Position numbers and translations under genes: made by a program. The notes below the pieces were generated by a model that was not told where the DNA came from, made no database searches, and was given only the letters and a program-made list of their open reading frames with translations. Below, in pieces: positions 39,120 through 52,353 of a DNA stretch of 64,000 nt. Positions within the stretch are counted from its first letter, which is position 1. Each line of letters starts with the position of its first letter. Source of the DNA: Petrolisthes cinctipes (Eukaryota; Arthropoda; Malacostraca; Decapoda; Porcellanidae); NCBI GenBank assembly GCA_033782935.1, contig JAWQEG010001395.1:32501-96500 (forward strand). Direction: 5' to 3'.

Positions 39120-40526
39120 ATTATGTTTTGGGTCTGTATCTTGAAAACATTCTAGCAAGGAGTAGGCATGTACAGATCGCACCTGTGACCCTAAAATATC
39201 GAATTTTAGTGTTTTTTAAACCTGAATTTGGGATGTAAACGGGTACAGAAGATGCATACACATATCGACTTTGGGCACCCAAAATATCGATTTTGAGTAT
39301 GTTTCGGGCTTGTATTTTGAAAATACTCTATCACGAAGTAGGCATGTACAGATCGCTTCTGGGACCTAAAAATATCGAATTCTGGGGAGTTTTGAGCATG
39401 AATTTAAGATATAAACGGGTACAGAAGATGTATTCACATTTTGACTTTGGGCACACAAAATATCGATTATCAGCATGTTTTGGGCCTGTATTTTGAAAAT
39501 ACTCTATCACCGAGTAGGCATCTACAGATCGCTTCTGGTACACAAAAATATCGAATTTTCGGGTGTTTTGAGCCGGAATTTGGGAAAAAAACGGGTACAG
39601 AAGATGCAAACATTTTGACTTTGGGCACCTAAAATATCGATTTTTAGCATGTTTTGGGCCTGTATATTGAAAATACTCTAACACAGAGTAGGCATGTACA
39701 GATCGCTTCTGGGACCCAAAAATATAGAATTTTCGGGAGTTTTGAGCCTGAATTTGAGATATAAACGGGTACAGAAGATGCATGCACATATCGACTTTGG
39801 GCACCTAAAATATCGATTTTTAGCATGTTTTTAGCCTATATTTTGAAAACATTCTAGCACTGAGTAGGCATGTACAGATCGCTTCTGGGACCCAAAAATA
39901 TGGAATTTTCGGGTGTTTTGAGCCTGAATTTGAGATATAAACGGGTACAGAAGATGCATGCACATATCGACTTTGGGCACCTAAATTATCGATTTTCAGC
40001 ATGTTTTGGGCCTGTATTTTGAAAATACTCTTACACGGAGTAGGCATGTACAGATCGCTTCTGGGACCCCAAAATATCGAATTTTCAGGTGTTTTGAGCC
40101 TGAATTTGAGATATAAACGGGTACAGAAGATGCATGCACATATCGACTTTGGGCACCTAAAATATCGATTTTTAGCATGTTTTTAGCCTATATTTTGAAA
40201 ACATTCTAGCACTGAGTAGGCATGTACAGATCGCTTCTGGGACCCAAAAATATGGAATTTTCGGGTGTTTTGAGCCTGAATTTGGGATATAAACGGGTAC
40301 AGAAGATGCATACACATATTGACTTTGTGCACCTAAAATGTTGATTTTCAGCATGTTTTGGGCCTGTATTTTGAAAATACTCTAACACGGAGTAGGCATC
40401 TACAGATCGCTTCTGGGACCCAAAAATATAGAATTTTCGGGAGTTTTGAGCCTGAATTTGAGATATAAACGGGTACAGAAGATGTATGCACATTTTGACT
40501 TTGGGCACCCAAAATATCGATTTTCA

Positions 40527-40614
40527 GCATGTTTTGGGCCTGTATTTTGAAAATACTCTAACACGGAGTAGGCATGTACAGATCGCTTCTGGGACCCAAA
40601 AATATCGAATTTTC
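40527..40614 (+). repeat. First 88-bp half-unit of the monomer
   Basis: Positions 1-88 of the monomer align without gaps to positions 89-176. On the consensus I count 60 identical positions of 88 (68%). Matching landmarks are TGTTTTGGGCCT with TGTTTTGAGCCT, GCATGTACA-ATCG with GCATGCACA-ATCG, and AAAAATATCGAATTTT with AAAATATCGATTTT. CpGs 58 and 80 correspond to CpGs 146 and 168. The exact half-length offset and lack of gaps imply an 88-bp ancestral unit that doubled before the present array was amplified. Confidence 0.88.
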
Positions 40615-40702
40615 GGGTGTTTTGAGCCTGAATTTGAGATATAAACGGGTACAGAAGATGCATGCACATATCGACTTTGGGCACCTAAATTATCGATTTT
40701 CA
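40615..40702 (+). repeat. Second 88-bp half-unit of the monomer
   Basis: This is the partner of the half-unit ending at 40614 and begins GGGTGTTTTGAGCC. It differs from the first half most in the AT-rich stretch around half-unit positions 16-36. It carries the 8-bp palindrome TGCATGCA where the first half has GGCATGTA. No large duplication in this window is shifted by an odd number of half-units, so the two halves behave as distinct sequences in present-day recombination. Confidence 0.88.
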
Positions 40703-41926
40703 GCATGTTTTGGGCCTGTAATTTGAAAATACTCTTACACGGAGTAGGCATGTACAGATCGCTTCTGGGACCCAAAAATATCGAATTTTCAGGTGTTTTG
40801 AGCCTGAATTTGAGATATAAACGGGTACAGAAGATGCATGCACATATCGACTTTTTGCACCTAAAATATCGATTTTTAGCATGTTTTTAGCCTATAGTTT
40901 GAAAACATTCTAGCACTGAGTAGGCATGTACAGATCGCTTCTGGGACCCAAAAATATGGAATTTTCGGGTGTTTTGAGCCTGAATTTGGGATATAAACGG
41001 GTACAGAAGATGCATACACATATTGACTTTGTGCACCTAAAATGTTGATTTTCAGCATGTTTTGGGCCTGTATTTTGAAAATACTCTAGCACGGAGTAGG
41101 CATGTACAGATCGCTTCTGGGACCCAAAAATATTGAATTTTTGGGTGTTTTGAGCCTGAATTTGAAATATAAACGGGTACAGAAGATGAATGCACATATC
41201 GACTTTGGGCACCTAAAATGTCGATTTTTAGCATGTTTTGGGCCCATATCTTCAATATATTCTAGTACTGAGTAGGCATGTACAGATCGCTTCTGGGACC
41301 AAAAAACATCGAATTTTAGGGTGTTTTGAGCCTGAATATGAGATATAAACGGGTACAGAAGATGCATGCACATATCGACTTTGGACACCTAAAATATCGA
41401 TTTTCAGCATGTTTTTAGCCTATATTTTGAAAACACTCTAGCACTGAGTAGGCATGTACAGATCGCTTCTGGGACCCAAAAATATCGAATTTTCGTGTGT
41501 TTTGAGCCTGACTTTGGGATATAAACGGATACAGAAGATGCATACACATATTGACTTTGTGCACCTAAAATGTAGATTTTCAGCATGTTTTGGGCCTGTA
41601 TTTTGAAAATACTCTAACACGGAGTAGGCATTTACAGATCGCTTCTGGGACCCAAAAATATCGAATTTTCGGGTGTTTTGAGCCTGAATTTGAGATATAA
41701 ACGAGTACAGAAGATGAATGCACATATCGACTTTGGGCACCTAAAATGTCGATTTTTAGCATGTTTTGGGCCCATATCTTCAATATATTCTAGCACTGAG
41801 TAGGCATGTACAGATCGCTTCTGGGACTAAAAAATATCGAATTTTCGGGTGTTTTAAACCTGAATTTGGGATATAAACGGATACAGAAGATGCATACACA
41901 TATTGACTTTGTGCACCTAAAATATA

Positions 41927-44900
41927 GATTTTCAGCATGTTTTAGGCCTGTATTTTAAAAATACTCTAACACGGAGTAGGCATGTACAGATCGCTTCTGG
42001 GACCCAGAAATTTCGAATTTTCGGGTGTTTTGAGCCTGAATTTGAGATATAAACGGGTACAGAAGATGCATGCACATATCGACTTTGGACACATTAAATA
42101 TCGATTTTTAGCATGTTTTGAGCCTATATATTGAAAACATTCTAGCACTGAGTAGGCATGTACAGATCGCTTATGGGACCCAAAAATTTCGAATTTTTGG
42201 GTGTATTGAGCCTGAATTTGAGATATAAACGTGTACTGAAGATGCATGCACATATCGACTTTTTGCACCTAAAATATCGATTTTGATTATGTTTTGGGTC
42301 TGTATCTTGAAAACATTCTAGCAAGGAGTAGGCATGTACAGATCGCTTCTATGACCCAAAAATATCGAATTTTCGTGTGTTTTAAACCTGAATTTGGGAT
42401 GTAAACGGGTACAGAAGATGCATGCACATATCGACTTTGGGCACCCAAAATATCGATTTTGAGCATGTTTCGGGCCTGTATTTTGAAAATACTCTATCAC
42501 GGAGTAGGCATCTACAGATCACTTCTGGTACACAAAAATATTGAATTTTCGGGTGTTTTGTGCCTGAATTTGGGAAATAAACGGGTACAGAAGATGCATA
42601 CACATATTGTCTTTGGGCGCCTAAAATATCGATTTTCAGCATGTGTTGTGCCTGTATTTTGAAAATACTCTAACACGGAGTAGGTATGTACAGATCGCTT
42701 CTGGGACCCAAAAATATTGAATTTTCAGGTGTTTTGAGCCTGAATTTAAGATATAAACGGGTACAGAAGATGCATGCACATATCGACTTTGGGCACCTAA
42801 AATATCGATTTTTAGCATGTTTTTAGCCTATATTTTGAAAACATTCTAGCACTGAGTAGGCATGGACAGATCGCTTCTGGGACCCAAAAATATCGAATTT
42901 TCGGGTGTTTTGAGCCTGAATTTGGGATATAAACGGGTACAGAAGATGCATACACATATTGACTTTGTGCAACTAAAATGTAGATTTTCAGCATGTTTTG
43001 GGCCTGTATTTTGAAAATACTCTAACACGGAGTAGGCATGTACAGATCGCTTCTGGGACCCAAAAATATCGAATTTTCGGGTGTTTTGAGTCTGAATTTG
43101 AAATATAAACGGGTACAGAAGATAAATGCACATATCGACTTTGGGCACCTAAAATGTCGATTTTTAGCATGTTTTGGGCCCATATCTTCAATATATTCTA
43201 GCACTGAGTAGGCATGTACAGATCGCTTCTGGGCCCAAAAAACATCGAATTTTCGGGTGTTTTGAGCTCGAATTTGAGATATAAACGGGTACAGAAGATG
43301 CATGCACATATCGACTTTGGACACCTAAAATATCGATTTTTAGCATGTTTTTAGCCTATATTTTGAAAACATTCTAGCAATGAGTAGGCATATACAGATC
43401 GCTTCTGGGACCCAAAAATTTGGAATTTTCGAGTGTTTTTGAGCCTGAATTTGGGATATAAACGGATACAGAAGACGAATACACATATTGACTTTGTGCA
43501 CCTAAAATGTAGATTTTCAGCATGTTTTGGGCCTGTATTTTGAAAATACTCTAACACGGAGTAGGCATGTACAGATCGCTTCTGGGAACCAAAAATATCG
43601 AATTTTCGGGTGTTTTGAGCCTGAATTTGAGATATAAACGGGTACTAAAGATGCATGCACATATCGACTTTTTGAACCTAAAATATCGATTTTGATTATG
43701 TTTTGGGTCTGTATCTTGAAAACATTCTAGCAAGGAGTAGGCATGTACAGATCGCTTTTGTGACCCAAAAATATCGAATTTTCGTGTGTTTTAAACCTGA
43801 ATTTGGGATGTAAACGGGTACAGAAGATGCATGCACATATCGACTTTGGGAACCCAAAATATCGATTTTGAGTATGTTTCGGGCCTGTATTTTGAAAATA
43901 CTCTATCACGGAGTAGGCATCTACAGATCGCTTCTGGTACACAAAAATATTGAATTTTTGGGTGTTTTGAGCCTGAATTTGGGAAATAAACGGGTACAGA
44001 AGATGCATACACATATTGACTTTAGGCACCTAAAATATCGATTTTCAGCATGTTTTGGGCCTGTATATTGAAAAAACTCTAACACAGAGTAGGCATGTAC
44101 AGATCGCTACTGGGACCCAAAAATATCGAATTTTCGGGAGTTTTGAGCCTGAATTTAAGATATAAAGGGTACAGAAGATGTATGCACATTTTGACTTTTG
44201 GCACCCAAAATATCGATTTTCAGCATGTTTTGGGCCTGTATTTTGAAAATACTCTAACACGGAGTAGGCATGTACAGATCGCTTCTGGGACCCAAAAATA
44301 TCGAATTTTCAGGTGTTTTGAGCCTGAATTTGAGATATAAACGAGTACAGAAGATGCATGCACATATCGACTTTGGGCACCTAAAATATCGATTTTTAGC
44401 ATGTTTTTAGCCTATATTTTGAAAACATTCTAGCACTGACTAGGCATGTACAAATCGCTTCTGGGACTCAAAAATATGGAATTTTCGGGTGTTTTGAGCC
44501 TGAATTTGGGATATAAACGGGTACAGAAGATGCATACACATATTGACTTTGTGCACCTAAAATGTAGATTTTCAGCTTGTTTTGGTCCAGTATTTTAAAA
44601 ATACTCTAACACGGAGTAGGAATGTACAGATCGCTTCTGGGACCCAAAAATATCGAATTTTCGGGTGTTTTGAGCCTGAATTTGAGATATAAACGGGTAC
44701 AGAAGATGAATGCACATATCGACTTTGGGCACCTAAAATGTCGATTTTTAGCATGTTTTGGGCCCATATCTTCAATATATTCTAGCACTGAGTAGGCATG
44801 TACAGATCGCTTCTGGAACCCAAAAATATCGAATTTTCGGGTGTTTTGAGCCTGAATTTGAGATATAAACGGGTACAGAAGATGAATGCACATATCGACT

Positions 44901-47900
44901 TTGGGCACCTAAGATGTCGATTTTTATTATGTTTTGGGCCCATATCTTCAATATATTCTAGCACTGAGTAGGCATGTACAGATCGCTTCTGGGACCCAAA
45001 AATATCGAATTTTAGGGGGTTTTGAGCCTGAATTTAAGATATAAACGGGTACAGAAGATACATGAACATATCGACTTTGGGCACCTAAAATATCGATTTT
45101 CAGCATGTTTTGGGCCTGTAATTTTAAAATACTCTAACAGGGAGTAGGCATGTACAGATCGCTTCTGGGACCCAAAAATATGGAATTTTCGGGTGTTTTG
45201 AGCTTGAATTTGAGATATAAACGGGTACAGAAGATCCATGCACATATCGACTTTGGGCACCTAAAATATCGATTTTCAGCATATTTTGGGCCTGTATTTT
45301 GAAAATACTCTAACACGGAGTAGGCACGTACAGATCACTTCTGGGACCCAAAAATATTGAATTTTCGGGTGTTTTGAGCCTGAATTTGAGATATAAACAG
45401 GTACAGAAGATTAATGCACATATCGACTTTGGGCACCTAAAATGTCGATTTTTAGCATGTTTTGGGCCCATATCTTCAATATATTCTAGCACTGAGTAGG
45501 CATGTACAGATCGCTTCTGGGACCAAAAAATATCGAATTTTCGGGGTTTTGAGCCTGAATTTGGGAAATAAACGGGTACTGAAGATGCATACACTTATTG
45601 ACTTTGGGCACCTAAAATATCGATTTTCAGCATGTTTTGGGCCTGTATATTGAAAATACTCTAACACGGAGTAGGCATGTACAGATCGCTTCTGGGACCC
45701 AAAAATATCGAATTTTCGGGTGTTTTGAGCCTAAATTTGAGATATAAACGGGTACAGAAGATGCATGCACATATCGACTTTGGGCACCTAAAATATCGAT
45801 TTTTAGCATGATTTGGGCCCATATATTTAAAAAATTCTAGCACTGAGTAGGCATGTACAGATCGCTTCTGGGACCCAAAAATATCGAATTTTCGGGAGTT
45901 TTGAGCCTGAATTTGGGATATAAACGGGTACAGAAGATGAATGCACATATCGACTTTGGGCACCCAAAATATCGATTTTCAGCATGTTTTGGGCCTGTAT
46001 TTTGAAAATACTCTAACACGGAGTAGGCATGTAGAGATCGCTTCTGGGACCCAAAAATATCGAATTTTCGGGTGTTTTGAGCCTGAATTTGAGATATAAA
46101 CGGGTACAGAAGATAAATGCACATATCGACTTTGGGCACCTAAAATGTCGATTTTTAGCATGTTTTGGGCCCATATCTTCAATATATTCTAGCACTGAGT
46201 AGGCATGTACAGATCGCTTCTGGGACCAAAAAATATCGCATTTTCGGGGGTTTTGAGCCTGAATTTGGGAAATAAACGGGTACTGAAGATTCATACACTT
46301 ATTGACTTTGGGCACCTAAAATATCGATTTTCAGCATGTTTTGGGTCTGTATATTGAAAATACTCTAACACGGAGTAGGCATGTACAGATCGCTTCTGGG
46401 ACCCAAAAATATCGAATTTTCGGGTGTTTTGAGCCTGAATTTGAGATATAAACGGGTAAAGAAGATGCATGCACATATCGACTTTGGGCACCTAAAATAT
46501 CGATTTTTAGCATGATTTGGGCCCATATATTGATAAAATTCTAGCACTGAGTAGGCATGTACAGATCGCTTCTGGGACCCAAAAATATCGAATTTTCGGG
46601 AGTTTTGAGCCTGAATTTGAGATATAAACGGGTACAGAAGATGCATGCACATATCGACTTTGGGCACCTAAAATATCGATTTTCAACATGTTTTGGGCCT
46701 GTATTTTGAAAATACTCTAACACGGAGTAAGCATGTACAGATCGCTTCTGGGACCCAAAAATATCGAATTTTCGGGTATTTTGAGCCTGAATTTGAGATA
46801 TAAACGGGTACAGAAGATGCATGCACATATCGACTTTGGGCACCTAAAATATCGATTTTCATCATGTTTTGGGCCTGTATATTGAAAATACTCTAACACG
46901 GAGTAGGCATGTACAGATCGCTTCTGGTACCAAAAAATATTGAATTTTCGGGTGTTTTGAGCCTGAATTTGAGATATAAACGGGTACTGAAGATGCATGC
47001 ACATATCGACTTTTTGAACCTAAAATATCGATTTTGATTATGTTTTGGGTCTGTATCTTGAAAACATTCTAGCAAGGAGTAGGCATGTACAGATCGCTTC
47101 TGTGACCCAAAAATATCGAATTTTCGTGTGTTTTAAACCTGAATTTGGGATGTAAACGGGTACAGAAGATGCATGCACATATCGACTTTGGGCACCCAAA
47201 ATATCGATTTTGAGTATGTTTCGGGCCTGTATTTTGAAAATACTCTATCACGAAGTAGGCATGTACAGATCGCTTCTGGGACCTAAAAATATCGAATTTT
47301 CGGGTGTTTTGAGACTGAATTTAAGATATAAACGGGTACAGAAGATGTATGCACATTTTGACTTTTGGCACCCAAAATATCGATTTTCAGCATGTTTTGG
47401 GCCTGTATTTTGAAAATACTCTAACACGGAGTAGGCATGTACAGATCGCTTCTGGGACCCAAAAATATCGAATTTTCGGGTGTTTTGAGCCTGAATTTGA
47501 GATATAAACGGGTACAGAAGATGCATACACATATTGACTTTGTGCACCTAAAATATTAATTTTTAGCATGTTTTAGGCCTGTATTTTAAAAATACTCTAA
47601 CACGGAGTAGGCATGTACAGATCGCTTCTGGGACCCAAAAATATCGAATTTTCGGGTGTTTTGAGCCTGAATTTGAAATATAAACGGGTACAGAAGATGA
47701 ATGCACATATCGACTTTGGGCACCTAAAATGTCGATTTTTAGCATGTTTTGGGCTATATCTTCATTATATTCTAGCACTGAGTAGGCATGTACAGATCGC
47801 TTCTGGGACCAAAAAACATCGAATTTTCGGGTGTTTTGAGCCTGAATATGAGATATAAACGGGTACAGAAGATGCATGCACATATCGACTTTGGACACCT

Positions 47901-50900
47901 AAAATATCGATTTTGATTATGTTTTGGGCCTGTATCTTGAAAACATTCTAGCAAGGAGTAGGCATGTACAGATCGCTTCTGTGACCCAAAAATATCGAAT
48001 TTTCGTGTGTTTTAAACCTGAATTTGGGATGTAAACGGGTACAGAAGATGCATGCACATATCGACTTTGGGCACCCAAAATATCGATTTTGAGCATGTTT
48101 CGGGCCTGTATTTTGAAAATACTCTATCACGGAGTAGGCATCTACAGATCGCTTCTGGTACACAAAAATATTGAATTTTCGGGTGTTTTGTGTCTGAATT
48201 TGGGAAATAAACGGGTACAGAAGATGCATACACATATTGTCTTTGGGCGCCTAAAATATCGATTTTCAGCATGTGTTGTGCCTGTATTTTGAAAATACTC
48301 TAACACGGAGTAGGCATGTACAGATCGCTTCTGGGACCCAAAAATATTGAATTTTAGGGTGTTTTGAGCCTGAATTTGAGATATAAACGGGTACAGAAGA
48401 TGCATGCACATATCGACTTTGGGCACCTAAATTATCGATTTTCAGCATGTTTTGGGCCTGTATTTTGAAAATACTCTTACACGGAGTAGGCATGTACAGA
48501 TCGCTTCTGGGACCCAAAAATATCGAATTTTCAGGTGTTTTGAGCCTGAATTTGAGATATAAACGGGTACAGAAGATGCATGCACATATCGACTTTGGGC
48601 ACCTAAAATATCGATTTTTAGCATGTTTTTAGCCTATATTTTGAAAACATTCTAGCACTGAGTAGGCATGTACAGATCGCTTCTGGGACAAAAAAAAATG
48701 GAATTTTCGGGTGTTTTGAGCCTGAATTTGGGATATAAACGGGTACAGAAGATGCATACACATATTGACTTTGTGCACCTAAAATGTTGATTTTCAGCAT
48801 GTTTTGGGCCTGTATTTTGAAAATACTCTAACACGGAGTAGGCATGTACAGATCGCTTCTGGGACCCAAAAATATCGAATTTTCGGGTGTTTTGAGCCTG
48901 AATTTGAAATATAAACGGGTACAGAAGATGAATGCACATATCGACTTTGGGCACCTAAAATGTCGATTTTTAGCATGTTTTGGGCTATATCTTCAATATA
49001 TTCAAGCACTGAGTAGGCATGTACAGATCGCTTCTGGGACCAAAAAACATCGAATTTTCGGGTGTTTTGAGCCTGAATATGAGATATAAACGGGTACAGA
49101 AGATGCATGCACATATCGACTTTGGACACCTAAAATATCGATTTTGATTATGTTTTGGGTCTGTATCTTGAAAACATTCTAGCAAGGAGTAGGCATGTAC
49201 AGATTGCTTCTGTGACCAAAAAATATCGAATTTTCGTGTGTTTTAAACCTGAATTTGGGATATAAACGGATACAGAAGATGCATACACATATTGACTTTG
49301 TGCACCTAAAATATAGATTTTCAGCATGTTTTGGGCCTGTATTTTAAAAATACTCTAACACGGAGTAGGCATGTACAGATCGCTTCTGGGACCCAAAAAT
49401 ATCGAATTTTCGGGTGTTTTGAGCCTGAATTTGAGATATAAACGGGTACAGAAGATGCATGCACATATCGACTTTGGACACATTAAATATCGATTTTTAG
49501 CATGTTTTGAGCCTATATTGTGAAAACATTCTAGCACTGAGTAGGCATGTACAGATCGCTTCTGGGACCCAAAAATATCGAATTTTCGGGTGTTTTGAGT
49601 CTGAATTTGAGATATAAACGGGTAAAGAAGATGCATGCACATATCGACTTTGGGCACCTAAAATATCGATTTTTAGCATGATTTGGGCCCATATATTGAT
49701 AAAATTCTAGCACTGAGTAGGCATGTACAGATCGCTTCTGGGACCCAAAAATATCGAATTTTCGGGAGTTTTGAGCCTGAATTTGAGATATAAACGGGTA
49801 CAGAAGATGCATGCACATATCGACTTTGGGCACCTAAAATATCGATTTTCAACATGTTTTGGGCCTGTATTTTGAAAATACTCTAACACGGAGTAAGCAT
49901 GTACAGATCGCTTCTGGGACCCAAAAATATCGAATTTTCGGGTATTTTGAGCCTGAATTTGAGATATAAACGGGTACAGAAGATGCATGCACATATCGAC
50001 TTTGGGCACCTAAAATATCGATTTTCATCATGTTTTGGGCCTGTATATTGAAAATACTCTAACACGGAGTAGGCATGTACAGATCGCTTCTGGTACCAAA
50101 AAATATTGAATTTTCGGGTGTTTTGAGCCTGAATTTGAGATATAAACGGGTACTGAAGATGCATGCACATATCGACTTTTTGAACCTAAAATATCGATTT
50201 TGATTATGTTTTGGGTCTGTATCTTGAAAACATTCTAGCAAGGAGTAGGCATGTACAGATCGCTTCTGTGACCCAAAAATATCGAATTTTCGTGTGTTTT
50301 AAACCTGAATTTGGGATATAAACGGGTACAGAAGATGCATGCACATATCGACTTTGGGCACCCAAAATATCGATTTTGAGTATGTTTCGGGCCTGTATTT
50401 TGAAAATACTCTATCACGAAGTAGGCATGTACAGATCGCTTCTGGGACCTAAAAATATCGAATTTTCGGGTGTTTTGAGCCTGAATTTAAGATATAAACG
50501 GGTACAGAAGATGTATGCACATTTTGACTTTTGGCACCCAAAATATCGATTTTCAGCATGTTTTGGGCCTGTATTTTGAAAATACTCTAACACGGAGTAG
50601 GCATGTACAGATCGCTTCTGGGACCCAAAAATATCGAATTTTCGGGTGTTTTGAGCCTGAATTTGAGATATAAACGGGTACAGAAGATGCATACACATAT
50701 TGACTTTGTGCACCTAAAATATTAATTTTTAGCATGTTTTAGGCCTGTATTTTAAAAATACTCTAACACGGAGTAGGCATGTACAGATCGCTTCTGGGAC
50801 CCAAAAATATCGAATTTTCGGGTGTTTTGAGCCTGAATTTGAAATATAAACGGGTACAGAAGATGAATGCACATATCGACTTTGGGCACCTAAAATGTCG

Positions 50901-51426
50901 ATTTTTAGCATGTTTTGGGCTATATCTTCATTATATTCTAGCACTGAGTAGGCATGTACAGATCGCTTCTGGGACCAAAAAACATCGAATTTTCGGGTGT
51001 TTTGAGCCTGAATATGAGATATAAACGGGTACAGAAGATGCATGCACATATCGACTTTGGACACCTAAAATATCGATTTTGATTATGTTTTGGGTCTGTA
51101 TCTTGAAAACATTCTAGCAAGGAGTAGGCATGTACAGATCGCTTCTGTGACCCAAAAATATCGAATTTTCGTGTGTTTTAAACCTGAATTTGGGATGTAA
51201 ACGGGTACAGAAGATGCATGCACATATCGACTTTGGGCACCCAAAATATCGATTTTGAGCATGTTTCGGGCCTGTATTTTGAAAATACTCTATCACGGAG
51301 TAGGCATCTACAGATCGCTTCTGGTACACAAAAATATTGAATTTTCGGGTGTTTTGTGTCTGAATTTGGGAAATAAACGGGTACAGAAGATGCATACACA
51401 TATTGTCTTTGGGCGCCTAAAATATC
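41927..51426 (+). repeat. 9.5-kb (54-monomer) tandem duplication, copy 1
   Basis: Position x matches x+9500 from about 41,927 to about 44,990, and x+11,788/11,789 from there to 51,426. The larger offset is 9,500 plus a 2,288-bp insertion in the second copy. This copy is thus 54 monomers less 4 bp. A derived base, ACCCAGAAATTT near 42,003, recurs at 51,503 but not at the corresponding site near 36,548 (ACCCAAAAATTT). The 9.5-kb event therefore followed the 31-monomer duplication. Confidence 0.9.
46375..51426 (+). repeat. 18-monomer (3,166-bp) HOR, first array: one full and one partial copy
   Basis: Position x matches x+3166 from 46,375. The full unit is 46,375-49,540 and the partial one 49,541-51,426, cut by the 9.5-kb junction. 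Markers are GGGTAAAGAAG (46,455 and 49,621), GATTTGGGCCCATATATTGATAAAATTC and GGGTATTTTGAGCC. The offset is 18 monomers less 2 bp. Confidence 0.88.
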
Positions 51427-51440
51427 GATTTTCAGCATGT
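51427..51440. other. Junction of the 9.5-kb duplication
   Basis: Up to 51,426 the monomer matches that near 48,255 (GGGCGCCTAAAATATC). From 51,441 it matches that near 41,941 (TTTAGGCCTGTATTTTAAAAATAC). Both parents share the 14-bp tract GATTTTCAGCATGT, so the crossover occurred within it. The result is a hybrid monomer seen only here. Confidence 0.88.
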
Positions 51441-52353
51441 TTTAGGCCTGTATTTTAAAAATACTCTAACACGGAGTAGGCATGTACAGATCGCTTCTGG
51501 GACCCAGAAATTTCGAATTTTCGGGTGTTTTGAGCCTGAATTTGAGATATAAACGGGTACAGAAGATGCATGCACATATCGACTTTGGACACATTAAATA
51601 TCGATTTTTAGCATGTTTTGAGCCTATATATTGAAAAGATTCTAGCACTGAGTAGGCATGTACAGATCGCTTATGGGACCCAAAAATATTGAATTTTTGG
51701 GTGTATTGAGCCTGAATTTGAGATATAAACGTGTACTGAAGATGCATGCACATATCGACTTTTTGCACCTAAAATATCGATTTTGATTATGTTTTGGGTC
51801 TGTATCTTGAAAACATTCTAGCAAGGAGTAGGCATGTACAGATCGCTTCTATGACCCAAAAATATCGAATTTTCGTGTGTTTTAAACCTGAATTTGGGAT
51901 GTAAACGGGTACAGAAGATGCATGCACATATCGACTTTGGGCACCCAAAATATCGACTTTGAGCATGTTTCGGGCCTGTATTTTGAAAATACTCTATCAC
52001 GGAGTAGGCATCTACAGATCACTTCTGGTACACAAAAATATTGAATTTTCGTGTGTTTTGTGCCTGAATTTGGGAAATAAACGGGTACAGAAGATGCATA
52101 CACATATTGTCTTTGGGCGCCTAAAATATCGATTTTCAGCATGTGTTGTGCCTGTATTTTGAAAATACTCTAACACGGAGTAGGTATGTACAGATCGCTT
52201 CTGGGACCCAAAAATATTGAATTTTCAGGTGTTTTGAGCCTGAATTTAAGATATAAACGGGTACAGAAGATGCATGCACATATCGACTTTGGGCACCTAA
52301 AATATCGATTTTTAGCATGTTTTTAGCCTATATTTTGAAAACATTCTAGGACT

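Larger units (their letters stand above)
40527..40702 (+). repeat. Reference monomer (176 bp, near consensus)
   Basis: This copy is exactly 176 bp from one GCATG start to the next (40703) and is close to the hand-made consensus, so it serves as a coordinate frame. The consensus has six CpG cytosines at monomer positions 58, 80, 88, 120, 146 and 168. Short palindromes in the consensus are TGTACA (49-54), TGCATGCA (133-140) and ATCGAT (166-171), plus the inverted repeat CGAA-TT-TTCG (80-89). Two linked variant states recur across the array. One has ATTCTAGCACTGAG, usually with GAGATATAAAC and GCATGCACATATCGAC. The other has ACTCTAACACGGAG, often with GGGATATAAAC and GCATACACATATTGAC. They mix rather than alternate strictly, so the array is not a simple dimer. 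Confidence 0.93.
39120..44925 (+). repeat. HOR unit C2, 33 monomers (about 5.8 kb)
   Basis: This second copy of the C1 series retains the two monomers lost near 38,400, making it 5,806 bp. Copies of its right part also occur near 51,450-54,640 and 54,642-56,929, all with the two monomers present. C1 is therefore the deleted form. One monomer contains a 1-bp deletion, ATATAAAGGGTAC near 44,163, that is inherited in the later copies. Confidence 0.86.

Noticed and set aside
40527..40614. A further 44-bp sub-repeat inside the 88-bp half-unit
   Set aside because: Comparing positions 1-44 with 45-88 shows only the short GCATGT match and scattered agreement, no better than I would expect by chance.
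48690..48699. A-rich run GGGACAAAAAAAAATGG as a poly(A) tail of a retrotransposed insert
   Set aside because: It is a local variant of the monomer's GGGACCCAAAAATATCG segment, shared with HOR copies near 60,478 and 63,466, with satellite on both sides in register.
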